Part shown: positions 30,979-40,010 of the stretch, in pieces
How the letters are laid out: every line of letters begins with the position of its first letter
Position numbering within the stretch: position 1 is the stretch's first letter
NCBI GenBank assembly: GCA_947647595.1
Contig: CANSKZ010000008.1
Coordinates: 1-64,000 of the forward strand
Reading direction: 5' to 3'
Source: an uncultured Clostridium sp.
Lineage (GTDB): Bacteria; Bacillota; Clostridia; TANB77; CAG-508
Length of the DNA: 64,000 bases
Position numbers and translations under genes: made by a program
The notes under the pieces: generated by a model
The model's input: the letters and a program-made list of their open reading frames with translations, nothing else
Databases searched by the model: none
Told to the model about the DNA's origin: nothing

Positions 30979-32391
30979 ATGAACGATACAACAAACGTTG
31001 AAAAAGAAGAAACACAAAATCAAGAAAAACAAAACCCACTGGGAACCGAAAAAATAGGAAAATTAATCAAACAATTTGCGATACCTTGTATAATATCACT
31101 ATTGGTAAGTTCACTATACAATATTGTAGACCAAATTTTTATTGGGCAAGGTGTTGGATATTTAGGAAATGCAGCCACGAATATTGTATTTCCATTTACT
31201 GTCGTAACGATGGCATTTGCCCTAATGATAGGAGATGGTGCTTCAGCTTATTTAAGTTTAAGTCTTGGAAAAAACGATAAGGAAAGTGCTAATAAAGGCG
31301 TTAGCAATGGTATTGTCGTATCTGCTTTATTGGGAATTATCTTCTTAGGTATAGGCTTAGTATTTAAAGAAGGTTTACTAAAATTATTTGGCGTAACAGA
31401 AGCTTCCTATGAACATGCTAAAACTTATATGACCTATATTGTATTAGGAATGCCATTTTTTGTTTTTACAACAGCCGTAAACTCCATCATAAGAGCAGAT
31501 GGCTCGCCACAATATGCCATGAAAACCATGTTAACTGGCGCTATTTTAAATATGATTTTAGACCCAATTGCTATATTTGTCTTTCATCTAGGCGTAAAAG
31601 GCGCAGCCATTGCGACCATTATTGGTCAAATGGTTTCGGGAGTCATGTCTTTTTGGTATATCAAAAAATTCAAATCGGTTACGATTACCAAAGAAAGTAT
31701 GAAATTAGAATGGAAGACATTGAAGAAAATCTGTAGTTTGGGAATTTCAAGTTTTATTACACAAATTGCGATTACGATTGTATTAATTGTCATCAATCAG
31801 ACCCTAACCAAATATGGTGCAGAATCCAAATATGGAAGTGATATACCACTTTCTGCTTTGGGAATTGTAATGAAAGTAAACCAAATTGTCAATTCCATAG
31901 TGATTGGTTTAGCAGCTGGTGCGCAACCAATTATAGGATTCAACTTTGGCGCTAAAAAATATGACCGTGTTTTGAAAACCTATGGCTTTGCGGTAAAAGT
32001 TGGATTAGGAATTACAGCACTAGGAACATTAATATTCCAATTATGCCCACAACTGATTATCAATTTATTTGGACAAGAAGATGAATTATATAACGAATTT
32101 GCCCAATTATGTTTTAGAATATTTATTGCTTTAGTGACTTTAAATTCTTTCCAAATTACTTCTGGAATTTTCTTTCAAGCCATTGGAAATCCAGTAAAAG
32201 CTGCGATTCTTTCGTTATCCAGACAAATTGGATTTTTAGTTCCAGCCATGCTAATTTTGCCAAAATTTTTTGGCATCGAGGGACTTCTGTATGCGGGGCC
32301 AACAGCGGATAGTTTGGCATTTATATTAGCCATTATATTAGTTACGATTGAAGTCAGAAAAATAAAGGGAATGAAAAAGGAGGTAAATTAA
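30979..32391 (+). CDS. MATE-family efflux transporter
   Basis: The 470-residue protein has twelve helices. LIKQFAIPCIISLLVSSLYNIVDQIFIGQGVG is the N-terminal MATE signature and AAGAQPIIGFNFGAKKYDRV the mid-protein one. It exports cationic drugs or metabolites using Na+ or H+. It follows the ABC pair by 20 bp behind AAGGAGG and is probably part of the same TetR-controlled operon. Confidence 0.95.
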   Translation: MNDTTNVEKEETQNQEKQNPLGTEKIGKLIKQFAIPCIISLLVSSLYNIVDQIFIGQGVGYLGNAATNIVFPFTVVTMAFALMIGDGASAYLSLSLGKNDKESANKGVSNGIVVSALLGIIFLGIGLVFKEGLLKLFGVTEASYEHAKTYMTYIVLGMPFFVFTTAVNSIIRADGSPQYAMKTMLTGAILNMILDPIAIFVFHLGVKGAAIATIIGQMVSGVMSFWYIKKFKSVTITKESMKLEWKTLKKICSLGISSFITQIAITIVLIVINQTLTKYGAESKYGSDIPLSALGIVMKVNQIVNSIVIGLAAGAQPIIGFNFGAKKYDRVLKTYGFAVKVGLGITALGTLIFQLCPQLIINLFGQEDELYNEFAQLCFRIFIALVTLNSFQITSGIFFQAIGNPVKAAILSLSRQIGFLVPAMLILPKFFGIEGLLYAGPTADSLAFILAIILVTIEVRKIKGMKKEVN

Positions 32392-32392
32392 A

Positions 32393-33004
32393 ATGATTTT
32401 AACAATAGGAAGAGAATTTGGAAGTGGTGGAAAATATATTGGCGAAAGATTAGCCAAAGAATTAAACATGAAATTCTATGATGCAGAATTAATTGAACGT
32501 GTTTCCCAAGAGAGAAATATTGACATTCATTTGTTAAACGAAAATGATGAAAAGCATAAGAAAAGTTTTTGGTACACTTTGGCAATGGCATCCTTGTCTA
32601 TGTCAGATAGTGTCAATTCCTTAACCGAGCTTCCTTCAGATGACAAATATTTTATCGAACAAGCCAAGGTCATTGAAGAAATTGCAGACGAAGGAAATGC
32701 AATTATCATTGGAAGATGTTCGAATGTGATTTTGAAAAATCGAAAAAACATTATCAATCTTTTCGTTTATAGTTCTGATGAAAAGTTCAAGATTGCCAGA
32801 AAAATGGAATTTGCAGGACTAGACGAGAAAAAAGCCATCAAGTTAATGCATAAAAAAGACAAAGAAAGAGCTGCTTACTATAATTATTACACCAACCAAA
32901 CTTGGGGCGCACGAGATAGCTATGATTTATTAGTCGATTCATCAAAACTGGGGATTGAAAATACGATTCAGTTCATTAAAGATTATGTGAAATATAAAAA
33001 ATAA
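32393..33004 (+). CDS. Cytidylate-kinase-like family protein
   Basis: The 203-residue protein reads ILTIGREFGSGGKYIGERLAKEL, a Walker A-like P-loop typical of the cytidylate-kinase-like family common in Clostridia. IIIGRCSNVIL and KKDKERAAYYNYYT fit its NMP-kinase fold. This group is distinct from true Cmk, and the substrate is unknown. It starts one base after the MATE stop. Confidence 0.88.
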   Translation: MILTIGREFGSGGKYIGERLAKELNMKFYDAELIERVSQERNIDIHLLNENDEKHKKSFWYTLAMASLSMSDSVNSLTELPSDDKYFIEQAKVIEEIADEGNAIIIGRCSNVILKNRKNIINLFVYSSDEKFKIARKMEFAGLDEKKAIKLMHKKDKERAAYYNYYTNQTWGARDSYDLLVDSSKLGIENTIQFIKDYVKYKK

Positions 33005-33017
33005 CAGCTGTAGCTTC

Positions 33018-33046
33018 TTGCAATTTATGTAAAATTGTGGTATAAT
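33018..33046 (+). promoter_or_regulatory. Promoter of the small gene at 33089
   Basis: TTGCAA (33018-33023) and TATAAT (33041-33046), 17-bp spacer. Confidence 0.8.
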
Positions 33047-33088
33047 ATATACTGTTATAAAAATTTAGAAAAAAGCAGGAGGAGAAAC

Positions 33089-33280
33089 ATGTCAAAAGTA
33101 GAAGAAAAAATAGCAAAAGAGAATCGGAAATTTTGGCAGAATATGAGAGAAATGGAAGAAGCGCAATGCGAAAGGAAGCGTAATAGTGGAATGCCATGTA
33201 GCAAAGAAATTTGTGAAAAATATGATACTTCGAAATGCATTCATCCAGAATTGGCTGGTTTTCCAGCTAAAAGGTTTTAG
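33089..33280 (+). CDS. Small Cys-containing protein with an in-frame CGG
   Basis: I do not recognise this 63-residue product (N-terminus MSKVEEKIAKEN, C-terminus HPELAGFPAKRF, four Cys). It has its own promoter, an AGGAGG site and a terminator, so it is a real transcript. Codon 13 is CGG. Read as Arg, the frame stays open to 33280. Read by the +1 rule, translation stops after 18 residues, with that TGA overlapping an in-frame ATG at 33143. It is one of only two in-frame CGGs that do not fit the glycine pattern. Confidence 0.6.
   Translation: MSKVEEKIAKENRKFWQNMREMEEAQCERKRNSGMPCSKEICEKYDTSKCIHPELAGFPAKRF
33125..33127 (+). other. In-frame CGG not explained by +1 recoding
   Basis: AAT CGG AAA at codon 13 of the small gene. 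A +1 skip gives GNFGRI and a stop. Either CGG is decoded here, or the gene makes a short peptide coupled to a downstream start at 33143. Confidence 0.6.
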
Positions 33281-33286
33281 TTTTAC

Positions 33287-33332
33287 ACTGCATTGATGAC
33301 GGCGATAATTAACGTTCATCAATGCAGTTTTT
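33287..33332 (+). terminator. Terminator after the small gene
   Basis: ACTGCATTGATGA and TCATCAATGCAGT form a perfect 13-bp stem with a 16-nt loop and a T tail. Confidence 0.93.
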
Positions 33333-33357
33333 CTATTGATAAAACCTTTCTAAAATC

Positions 33358-33386
33358 TTGACTTTCGATAGCATTTTTAATATAAT
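33358..33386 (+). promoter_or_regulatory. Promoter of pta
   Basis: TTGACT (33358-33363) and TATAAT (33381-33386), 17-bp spacer, 31 bp before the pta start. Confidence 0.88.
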
Positions 33387-33416
33387 ACAAAAAGTGATAA
33401 AAATAAGGAGGAAAAA

Positions 33417-34418
33417 ATGAGTTTTATAGAAGAAATCAAAAATAGAGCAAAATCCAATCAAAAAACAATTGTATTGCCAGAAGCATCCGATAAAAGAATT
33501 ATAGAAGCAGCTGCAATTGCACTTCAAGAAGAATATGCTAATATTATTCTTTTGGGTGATGAAGATAAAATAAATAAAATAGCCAATGAAAATCATTTTG
33601 ATATTGCAAAAGCAACGATTATCAATCCAAGAATATCAGAAAAACGTAAGGAATATGCAGAAAGTTTATATGATTTAAGAAAAGCAAAAGGAATGACGCT
33701 TGAACAAGCACAGGAATTGATTTTAGATGAAGTGTATTTTGGCATGATGATGGTAAAAAAGGAAGAAGCAGACGGACTTGTTTCTGGTGCGATTCATTCT
33801 ACCTCAGATACTTTACGTCCAGCACTTCAAATTCTAAAAACAGCCCCAAATACAAAGCTTGTTTCAGCGTTTTTTGTTATGGTTGTTCCGAATTGCCAAT
33901 ATGGAGAAGAGGGAACGTTCGTTTTTGGTGATTGTGGTTTGAATCAAAATCCAAATGCAGAAGAATTGGCTGAAATTGCTAAATCTTCGAGTGATAGTTT
34001 TGAACAATTGGTAGGAAAACCAGCAAAAGTAGGAATGCTTTCGTATTCAACTTATGGAAGTGCGAAATCGGAATTAACGCAAAAAGTAATTGATGCAAAA
34101 AATTTGATTAAAGAAAAGTATCCAGAAATGAAAGTAGATGGAGAGTTTCAATTAGATAGTGCAATTGTACCAGAAGTAGCGGCTTCCAAGGCACCAACGA
34201 GCAAGATTGCAGGAAATTGCAATACATTGATATTTCCAGATTTAAATAGTGGAAATATTGGTTATAAATTAACGCAAAGATTTGCGAAAGCAGAAGCTTA
34301 TGGACCACTTTGTCAGGGAATTGCAAAACCAGTGAATGATTTATCACGTGGTTGTTCAGCACAAGATGTGGCCGGGGTGATTGCGATAACTTGTGTGCAG
34401 GCCTGCCAAATGGGGTGA
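33417..34418 (+). CDS. pta: Phosphate acetyltransferase
   Basis: The 333-residue enzyme interconverts acetyl-CoA and acetyl phosphate. IVLPEASDKRIIEAA at the N-terminus, DGLVSGAIHSTSDTLRPALQI, VFGDCGLNQNPNAEELAEIA, MLSYSTYGSAKSE and ANTLIFPDLNSGNIGYK-like sequence near the end define the short Pta family. It is followed by ackA 70 bp later, the usual ATP-yielding acetate pair in fermentative Firmicutes. Confidence 0.97.
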   Translation: MSFIEEIKNRAKSNQKTIVLPEASDKRIIEAAAIALQEEYANIILLGDEDKINKIANENHFDIAKATIINPRISEKRKEYAESLYDLRKAKGMTLEQAQELILDEVYFGMMMVKKEEADGLVSGAIHSTSDTLRPALQILKTAPNTKLVSAFFVMVVPNCQYGEEGTFVFGDCGLNQNPNAEELAEIAKSSSDSFEQLVGKPAKVGMLSYSTYGSAKSELTQKVIDAKNLIKEKYPEMKVDGEFQLDSAIVPEVAASKAPTSKIAGNCNTLIFPDLNSGNIGYKLTQRFAKAEAYGPLCQGIAKPVNDLSRGCSAQDVAGVIAITCVQACQMG

Positions 34419-34488
34419 TAAAAGCTGATATTGTACCGCGCGATGAGCACGCGAGGGAGATTTTTTGTAAAAGAGAGGAAAGAATGTT

Positions 34489-35688
34489 ATGAAAATTTTA
34501 GTTTTGAATTGTGGAAGTAGTTCATTGAAATATCAATTGATGGATATGGAAAAAGAGGAAGTGATTACAAAGGGAACGTATGAGAGAATTGGGCAAAATA
34601 ATTCTTTTGTGACGATTAAGCAAAATGGAGAGAAAACAAGAATTGAGCATCCTGTGGAGAATCATGATTTGGCTTTGAAGTTTGTTATGGAAGAGTTGTT
34701 AACTGGTGAAAAATATGGTGTGATTCAAGATTTGAATGATATTGATGCTGTGGGACACAGATTGGTTCATGGTGGAGAGAAATTTAGTTGTTCTGTTTTA
34801 ATTACAGACGAAGTAATTGAGCAAATTAAGGAATGTATTCCACTTGCACCACTTCATAATCCTGCGTGTTTGCTTGGAATTGAAGCTTGTAAAAAGGAAA
34901 TGAAAAATACGCCAATGGTAGCTGTTTTTGATACGGCGTTTCATCAAACCATGCCAAAAGAAAATTATATTTATCCACTTCCTTTTGAGTATTATGAAAA
35001 ATACAAAATTCGTAAATATGGATTCCATGGAACAAGCCACAAATTTGTTTCACAAAGAGTGGCAGAAGTGATGAATCAAAATATAAAAGATTTAAAAATT
35101 GTGACATGTCATTTAGGGCAAGGTGCTTCGCTTTGTGCGATTGATGGTGGAAAATCAGTCAATACCAGTATGGGACTAACGCCACTTGGTGGTATTGCAA
35201 TGTGTGCAAGATGTGGTGATATGGACCCATCGATGGTTGGTTATTTAATGGACACTTTGGGTAAAACGAAAGAAGAAATTAATACGATTTTGAATAAAGA
35301 ATCTGGTGTTCTTGGTATTTCTGGCATTAGTCCAGATTTCAGAGATGTGGAAGCTGCTAAAGCAGAAGGAAATGAAAGAGCAGGTTTGGCGATTGATTTT
35401 TATAATCATACTGTAGCAGAATATATTGCACGTTATGCTGTTTCATTACAAGGAATTGATGTGATTGTATTTACGGCAGGAATTGGTGAAAATCAAATTA
35501 ATATTCGAAAAGGAATTTGCGAAAAATTGAAATTTATGGGAGTCGAAATTGACGAAACTGCCAATAACACAAGAGGAGAAGAAATTGAAATTTCAACCAA
35601 AAACTCTAAAATAAAAGTTTTTGTGATTCCAACCGATGAAGAATTAATGATAGCACGTGATACAAAAGAAATTATTGCTCAAAATTAG
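34489..35688 (+). CDS. ackA: Acetate kinase
   Basis: The 399-residue enzyme makes ATP from acetyl phosphate. LVLNCGSSSLKYQLMD, GHRLVHGGEKF, FDTAFHQTMP, YGFHGTSHKFVS, HLGQGASLCAI and FTAGIGENQINIR are the acetate kinase signatures. AGAGAGGAAAG precedes the ATG. It probably shares the pta promoter. Confidence 0.98.
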   Translation: MKILVLNCGSSSLKYQLMDMEKEEVITKGTYERIGQNNSFVTIKQNGEKTRIEHPVENHDLALKFVMEELLTGEKYGVIQDLNDIDAVGHRLVHGGEKFSCSVLITDEVIEQIKECIPLAPLHNPACLLGIEACKKEMKNTPMVAVFDTAFHQTMPKENYIYPLPFEYYEKYKIRKYGFHGTSHKFVSQRVAEVMNQNIKDLKIVTCHLGQGASLCAIDGGKSVNTSMGLTPLGGIAMCARCGDMDPSMVGYLMDTLGKTKEEINTILNKESGVLGISGISPDFRDVEAAKAEGNERAGLAIDFYNHTVAEYIARYAVSLQGIDVIVFTAGIGENQINIRKGICEKLKFMGVEIDETANNTRGEEIEISTKNSKIKVFVIPTDEELMIARDTKEIIAQN

Positions 35689-35700
35689 GAGGAAGAGAAT

Positions 35701-36165
35701 TTGAAAGTAGCAATTGGGCAAGATAGCCACAGAATCGATTATGAAAATAAGGACAAAAAATTGATAATTGGTGGAATTGAGTTTGATGAACCATTTTCCT
35801 TATCAGGAAATAGTGATGCAGACGTGGTTTTACATGCTATTACTAATGCGGTTTCAGGAATTACGTGTAAAAATATTTTGGGGAAAGTAGCGGATGCTAT
35901 GTGTCAAAATGGAATTACGAATAGCGAAGAATATTTGAAAGAAGCATTGAAAGATTTAAAAGAAAAAATTATTCATGTTTCGATTTCAATTGAATGTAAA
36001 GCTCCTAAGATGACACCGAAAATAGAAGCGATGAGAAGAAATATAGCAAAAATTTTGCAACTAGAGGAAAATTGTATTGGCATTACCGCAACTTCTGGAG
36101 ATGGTTTGACGGAATTTGGTAAAGGAAATGGAATCAGCGTATTTGCTTGTATTACAGTAGAATAA
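35701..36165 (+). CDS. ispF: 2-C-methyl-D-erythritol 2,4-cyclodiphosphate synthase
   Basis: This 154-residue MEP-pathway enzyme has GQDSHRIDYENKDKKLIIGGIEF with a metal His, LSGNSDADVVLHAITNA with the DxH pair, and ATSGDGLTEFGKGNGISVFA at the C-terminus. The start is TTG 35701 behind AGGAGGA. The order ispF-ispE-ispD is an isoprenoid mini-operon attached to pta-ackA. Residue TSGDG replaces the more usual TTEKLGF-type segment. Confidence 0.95.
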   Translation: MKVAIGQDSHRIDYENKDKKLIIGGIEFDEPFSLSGNSDADVVLHAITNAVSGITCKNILGKVADAMCQNGITNSEEYLKEALKDLKEKIIHVSISIECKAPKMTPKIEAMRRNIAKILQLEENCIGITATSGDGLTEFGKGNGISVFACITVE

Positions 36166-36180
36166 AATGGAGAAAAATGG

Positions 36181-37062
36181 ATGGAAGAAATCTATAAAAA
36201 AGCAAGAGCAAGAATTAATTTAAGTTTAGAGGTATTGGGGAAAAGAGAAGATGGTTATCATAACATAAAATCGGTATTCCAGAAGATTAATTTTTATGAT
36301 GAAATTTGGATTCGAAAAAATAAAACAGCTGATTGTCGTTTAGAAACCAATGTAGAAACATTAAATAATCAGCAAAATATTGTTTATCAAGCGTATTTGA
36401 AACTAAAGGAAAAGTTTCCGAATCTTTCTGGAGTAGATGTCAAAATCAACAAAAAGATTCCAATGCAAGCGGGTTTGGCAGGTGGAAGTGCAGATTGTGC
36501 TACGTTTCTTTTGGCAATGAATGAATTATTTGGTTTGTCGTTGTCGAAATCAGAAATTGAGTCGATTGGCAAAAGTTTGGGAGCAGATGTTGTGCCTTGT
36601 TTGTATCATCAGGCGGTTTTAGTAGAAGGAATTGGCGAAAAGATAACGAAGATAAATACCAATTTCAAATATTATGTTGTGATTGTTAAGCCAGTTATTT
36701 CTTGTGATACAAAGCAAATGTATCAAGCATTAGATGCCAACTCCCAATTGATTCAGTTGCAAGTAGCAGACAAAGTGATTTTGGCATTAGAAAATAATCA
36801 AATACAAACTTTGGCAAATCACTTATATAATGTATTTGAAGAGGTTTTGGAAGAAAAAGAAGAGATTCAGAATATAAAAAATGAATTTTCTAAAAATGAT
36901 GCCATAGGAACTTTAATGAGTGGTTCTGGTTCGTGTGTTTATGGTTTGTTTGAAAAGAAGGAAGAGGCTAAAAGGGCCTATCATCAATTAAAGACAAATT
37001 ATGAAACATATATTTGTACATCTTATAATACAAGAAGGGAAAATAAATATGATAAAAAATAA
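36181..37062 (+). CDS. ispE: 4-diphosphocytidyl-2-C-methyl-D-erythritol kinase
   Basis: The 293-residue GHMP kinase has KARARINLSLEVLGKREDGYHNIKSV at the N-terminus and the ATP-binding IPMQAGLAGGSADCATFL glycine loop. GTLMSGSGSCVYGLF is the C-terminal GHMP motif. It phosphorylates CDP-methylerythritol in the MEP pathway. Its 3' end overlaps the ispD start by 14 bp. Confidence 0.96.
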   Translation: MEEIYKKARARINLSLEVLGKREDGYHNIKSVFQKINFYDEIWIRKNKTADCRLETNVETLNNQQNIVYQAYLKLKEKFPNLSGVDVKINKKIPMQAGLAGGSADCATFLLAMNELFGLSLSKSEIESIGKSLGADVVPCLYHQAVLVEGIGEKITKINTNFKYYVVIVKPVISCDTKQMYQALDANSQLIQLQVADKVILALENNQIQTLANHLYNVFEEVLEEKEEIQNIKNEFSKNDAIGTLMSGSGSCVYGLFEKKEEAKRAYHQLKTNYETYICTSYNTRRENKYDKK

Positions 37063-37726
37063 AACGGTGACAGCCATTTTATTAGTTGCTGGAAATAGTA
37101 CGAGATTTGGAAAAAATAGAAATAAAAATTTTGAGAGCATTTGTGGAAAAAATATAATGTCTTATAGTTTAAATGCATTTGATAAAAATCAATATGTGGA
37201 TGATATGATAGTGGTTGCCAAAGAAAGTGAAATACAGAAAGTACAAAATATTGTAAAACAGGGAAATGTCACAAAGCCAGTCCACATTGTTTGTGGAGGA
37301 AATTCAAGACAAGAATCAGTGTATCATGGTTTACAAGAAACTAATGCTGAAATTGTCATTGTGCATGACGGAGCAAGACCTGCGATTAAGCAAGAATATA
37401 TTAACCAATGTGTTGAAAGTATGGAAGAATTTCAAGGTGTGACAGTTGGCGTTAAATCGAAAGATACCATAAAAATAACAGATGAAAATGGCGTGATTGC
37501 AAGCACTACGAAAAGAAGCAATACTTGGGTGATTCAAACACCACAATGTTTTCATCGAGAAATTTTGCTTAAAATGCACGAAAAATATAAAAATGAGGAA
37601 GTAACAGATGATTGTATGCTATTGGAAATGAATGGTTATCAACTGAAAGTTTTGGAGAGTGATTATACGAATATAAAAGTAACAACGTATGAGGATTTGG
37701 GAATTGTGGAGCAGTTTTTGAAGTAA
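37049..37726 (+). CDS. ispD: 2-C-methyl-D-erythritol 4-phosphate cytidylyltransferase
   Basis: The 225-residue enzyme reads VTAILLVAGNSTRFGKNRNKNF, a slightly altered LxAxGxGxRxG nucleotidyltransferase motif, then IVHDGARPAI, STTKRSNTWVIQTPQCFHREIL and EVTDDCMLLE. The start is ATG 37049 (AAGAAGGGAAAA upstream). A longer frame from 37001 would lie within ispE. It is the third MEP gene of this operon; a terminator follows. Confidence 0.95.
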   Translation: MIKNKTVTAILLVAGNSTRFGKNRNKNFESICGKNIMSYSLNAFDKNQYVDDMIVVAKESEIQKVQNIVKQGNVTKPVHIVCGGNSRQESVYHGLQETNAEIVIVHDGARPAIKQEYINQCVESMEEFQGVTVGVKSKDTIKITDENGVIASTTKRSNTWVIQTPQCFHREILLKMHEKYKNEEVTDDCMLLEMNGYQLKVLESDYTNIKVTTYEDLGIVEQFLK

Positions 37727-37734
37727 AAATAGAG

Positions 37735-37773
37735 AAATAATGATTAGCTAGAAAAAGTAATCATTATTTTTTT
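37735..37773 (+). terminator. Terminator after ispD
   Basis: AAATAATGATTA and TAATCATTATTT form a 12-bp stem with an 11-nt loop and seven Ts. Confidence 0.93.
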
Positions 37774-37784
37774 ACTTAAAAATA

Positions 37785-37813
37785 TTGACATTATTCTGAA
37801 AAAGGTGTATTAT
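37785..37813 (+). promoter_or_regulatory. Promoter of the 37870 operon
   Basis: TTGACA (37785-37790) and TATTAT (37808-37813), 17-bp spacer. Confidence 0.85.
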
Positions 37814-37820
37814 ATAAATA

Positions 37821-37837
37821 CAGAACATATTGTTCTG
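37821..37837 (+). promoter_or_regulatory. Palindromic operator downstream of a promoter
   Basis: CAGAACATATTGTTCTG is a perfect 7+3+7 palindrome at the expected transcription start. A further half site ACAGAACAA follows at about 37840-37848. The GAAC-to-GTTC spacing is five, not four, so it is not a standard LexA box. The next gene encodes a HTH protein that could bind it. Confidence 0.7.
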
Positions 37838-37869
37838 AAAACAGAACAATATAAAAAAGGGGGGCGAAA

Positions 37870-39117
37870 ATGGGATATTTAACAGCGAAACAACTTTCTG
37901 AAAAATGGGGAATATCGGAAAGAAGAATTATAAAATTGTGCCAAGAAGAAAGAATTTATGGTGCTGTAAAAGAAGGCAGAATTTGGAATATTCCAGAAGA
38001 TGCCATGAAACCAAGTGATAAACGAAGTAATATAGCGCAATATATTCCCACCCACAAAAGAGTCTTGGTTGCCAATATTAATACAAAAATTGGTGAAGAA
38101 TTAATTCCATTATTAGAAAAAGAAGGGTATATTGTGGAGGGAATCTGTGAAGAAAATACCAGAATTAAATCCGAAAAGTTGAAGGCGTTAAAAGTACTTC
38201 TAACCGACTTTGAGAATCAAGAAAAGTTAGAGAAAATGTTTCTTAAAACAGAAAAATACTACGATGGATTTATTTTTATCGATACCGATAAAACAAGTAA
38301 GGAATTTATGAAAAATAAAGAATGGCTTATTCTAAAGTTGGCACAAAAAATGGATTGTGATTCAAGCATTGTTCTTTTGAATCATCCTCAAAATGCAAGT
38401 TATGGATTAGAGAAAAAGCTTGCCCAAAAATTAAGGCAAAGAATTGGATTAAGAATAAATTCCATTCAATTAACGGTACCAATTTCGAATCATATTTGGA
38501 TGAACTATGATGAAATAGCAAAAGATATTATGAATTTATTAACTGGCTTTAAAAATACAACTGGTATGGCTATCACAAGCAATGGTGGTTATTTAGAATT
38601 TGACGAAAATGGAACAACGAGGGAATTGGAAAGAGGAATTTTTTATCGAGCGATTCAAGATTGTTTGAAAAGATTAAATAAGGAATCACATTTTTGGTCT
38701 GCTTCCATGATGCTAGAAGATGAGTGGACAGAAGAACCGCTTGAAATGAATTTTAGAGTAGTCAATTTGGAGACAGCAAATCGTGGTGTAAATATGGAGA
38801 GAATTTTTATTTTTCGAAAAAACGAAATTGAAAAATTTAAGAAGAATAAAACGTTGCAAATTTATATGCAAAGTAAGGTTCATACGATATTTGTGGATTA
38901 TCATGAAATATTAAAAAAGGAACCAGAATTATTAAAAATTGTTGGAAACGGTTGGGACGGAATAGATAACGATACTTTGATTGTGGATTTACCAAGTGAA
39001 AATGGAAACGAAGGAAGAGGTTATGTGAGTAGAAATAAAAGAGAAGTGAAAAAGGCGTATGAGTGTTTTGAGAGATTGAAAAAGTATGGAAAGGATTTGA
39101 AGGAGGTTTTGAAATGA
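37870..39117 (+). CDS. HTH (MerR/excisionase-like) protein with a nucleotide-binding-like domain
   Basis: The 415-residue protein begins YLTAKQLSEKWGISERRIIKL then GAVKEGRIWNIPEDAMKPSDKR, a HTH_17-type winged helix. From residue 60, RVLVANINTKIGEELIPLLEKEGY resembles the first strand and turn of an SDR/Rossmann fold, though the glycine motif is weak. I cannot assign the C-terminal half. It shares ATGA with the next gene. A regulator sensing a nucleotide or protein partner is possible. Confidence 0.6.
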   Translation: MGYLTAKQLSEKWGISERRIIKLCQEERIYGAVKEGRIWNIPEDAMKPSDKRSNIAQYIPTHKRVLVANINTKIGEELIPLLEKEGYIVEGICEENTRIKSEKLKALKVLLTDFENQEKLEKMFLKTEKYYDGFIFIDTDKTSKEFMKNKEWLILKLAQKMDCDSSIVLLNHPQNASYGLEKKLAQKLRQRIGLRINSIQLTVPISNHIWMNYDEIAKDIMNLLTGFKNTTGMAITSNGGYLEFDENGTTRELERGIFYRAIQDCLKRLNKESHFWSASMMLEDEWTEEPLEMNFRVVNLETANRGVNMERIFIFRKNEIEKFKKNKTLQIYMQSKVHTIFVDYHEILKKEPELLKIVGNGWDGIDNDTLIVDLPSENGNEGRGYVSRNKREVKKAYECFERLKKYGKDLKEVLK

Positions 39118-40010
39118 TAAGAAATGAGGACTTTTTGAAGCATATTACTTATGATGGAGATCCTGAAATTGAAAAAGAAATTAAAAGTGGAGATGCTTAT
39201 ACAATTTGTGATTTATTAGAACAAACAAAAGGTGGAATTTATTTAAGAGATTTAGAAAACGCAATCATTGAGACAGATGATATTGTTCAAATTTATGAAT
39301 TTTTGTTTTTAGCTGCAGATATGAAAATTCCTGGATTTAACCAGCCAAGATTTGAGAAATTGGTTCGTGAAAGTGGAAATCCAAAATTGATGTGTTATTC
39401 AATGGCATTTGTACCAGGAACGGATTTACCTGCTATGCTTGCTTCGTTAGAAGAAACTAGATGTGCAAAATATATGGAAATGATAATGAAAGATGAGGAA
39501 TATGATGAGGTTTTTGAAGAAGTGAAAAAAATCGATTCAGAATATGAAATCAAAGTAGAAAAAACAAAAAATTTTGATTGGTTTCCTGTTTCATTGAAAG
39601 AATTTGAGGAATTTAAAAATAGTGTGCCAGAGTTGAAAGAACAAGTAAAAGGTACTCAAAATCCACATTTGATTACAGAATTGGCGAATTATTTACAATA
39701 TTTGAATGAGTATCAGGAACAGTCTTATGGGATAGATGATTTAACAGCTATCCAAGAAGAATTGCAAGATCCAATGCAAGCATATGAGTATTTGGCATCA
39801 GTAAAGGTAGAAAATAAAACTGGATTGATTCAAGCAGTTGTAAAGTCAGGAAGAACAAAATTTGTGTATTATGTGTATGAATATGTGCCAGAATTAACAA
39901 AGGAAGAAAAGGATTATTTGAATGAAAATATTAAGGATAAAAAATATAAAGCAATGTTAGGAGAGGAAAAATCAGAAAAAGAGGAGGGAAGAGGTGGAAT
40001 TGACAATTAA
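39114..40010 (+). CDS. Conserved-looking acidic hypothetical protein
   Basis: I do not recognise this 298-residue protein. It is very acidic and helical, without a signal peptide or membrane segment. Stretches such as SGDAYTICDLLEQTKG, ENAIIETDDIVQIYEFLFL and LITELANYLQYLNEYQEQS suggest repeated helical hairpins. The ATG overlaps the stop of the HTH gene and its own end overlaps the next gene by 17 bp, so the three are translationally coupled. Confidence 0.65.
   Translation: MIRNEDFLKHITYDGDPEIEKEIKSGDAYTICDLLEQTKGGIYLRDLENAIIETDDIVQIYEFLFLAADMKIPGFNQPRFEKLVRESGNPKLMCYSMAFVPGTDLPAMLASLEETRCAKYMEMIMKDEEYDEVFEEVKKIDSEYEIKVEKTKNFDWFPVSLKEFEEFKNSVPELKEQVKGTQNPHLITELANYLQYLNEYQEQSYGIDDLTAIQEELQDPMQAYEYLASVKVENKTGLIQAVVKSGRTKFVYYVYEYVPELTKEEKDYLNENIKDKKYKAMLGEEKSEKEEGRGGIDN

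Noticed and set aside
33300..33303. CGG at 33300 as another recoding site
   Set aside because: It lies in the loop of a terminator, outside any gene.
37821..37837. The palindrome as a LexA box
   Set aside because: Its GAAC-GTTC spacing is five bases instead of four and it lacks the flanking C and G.
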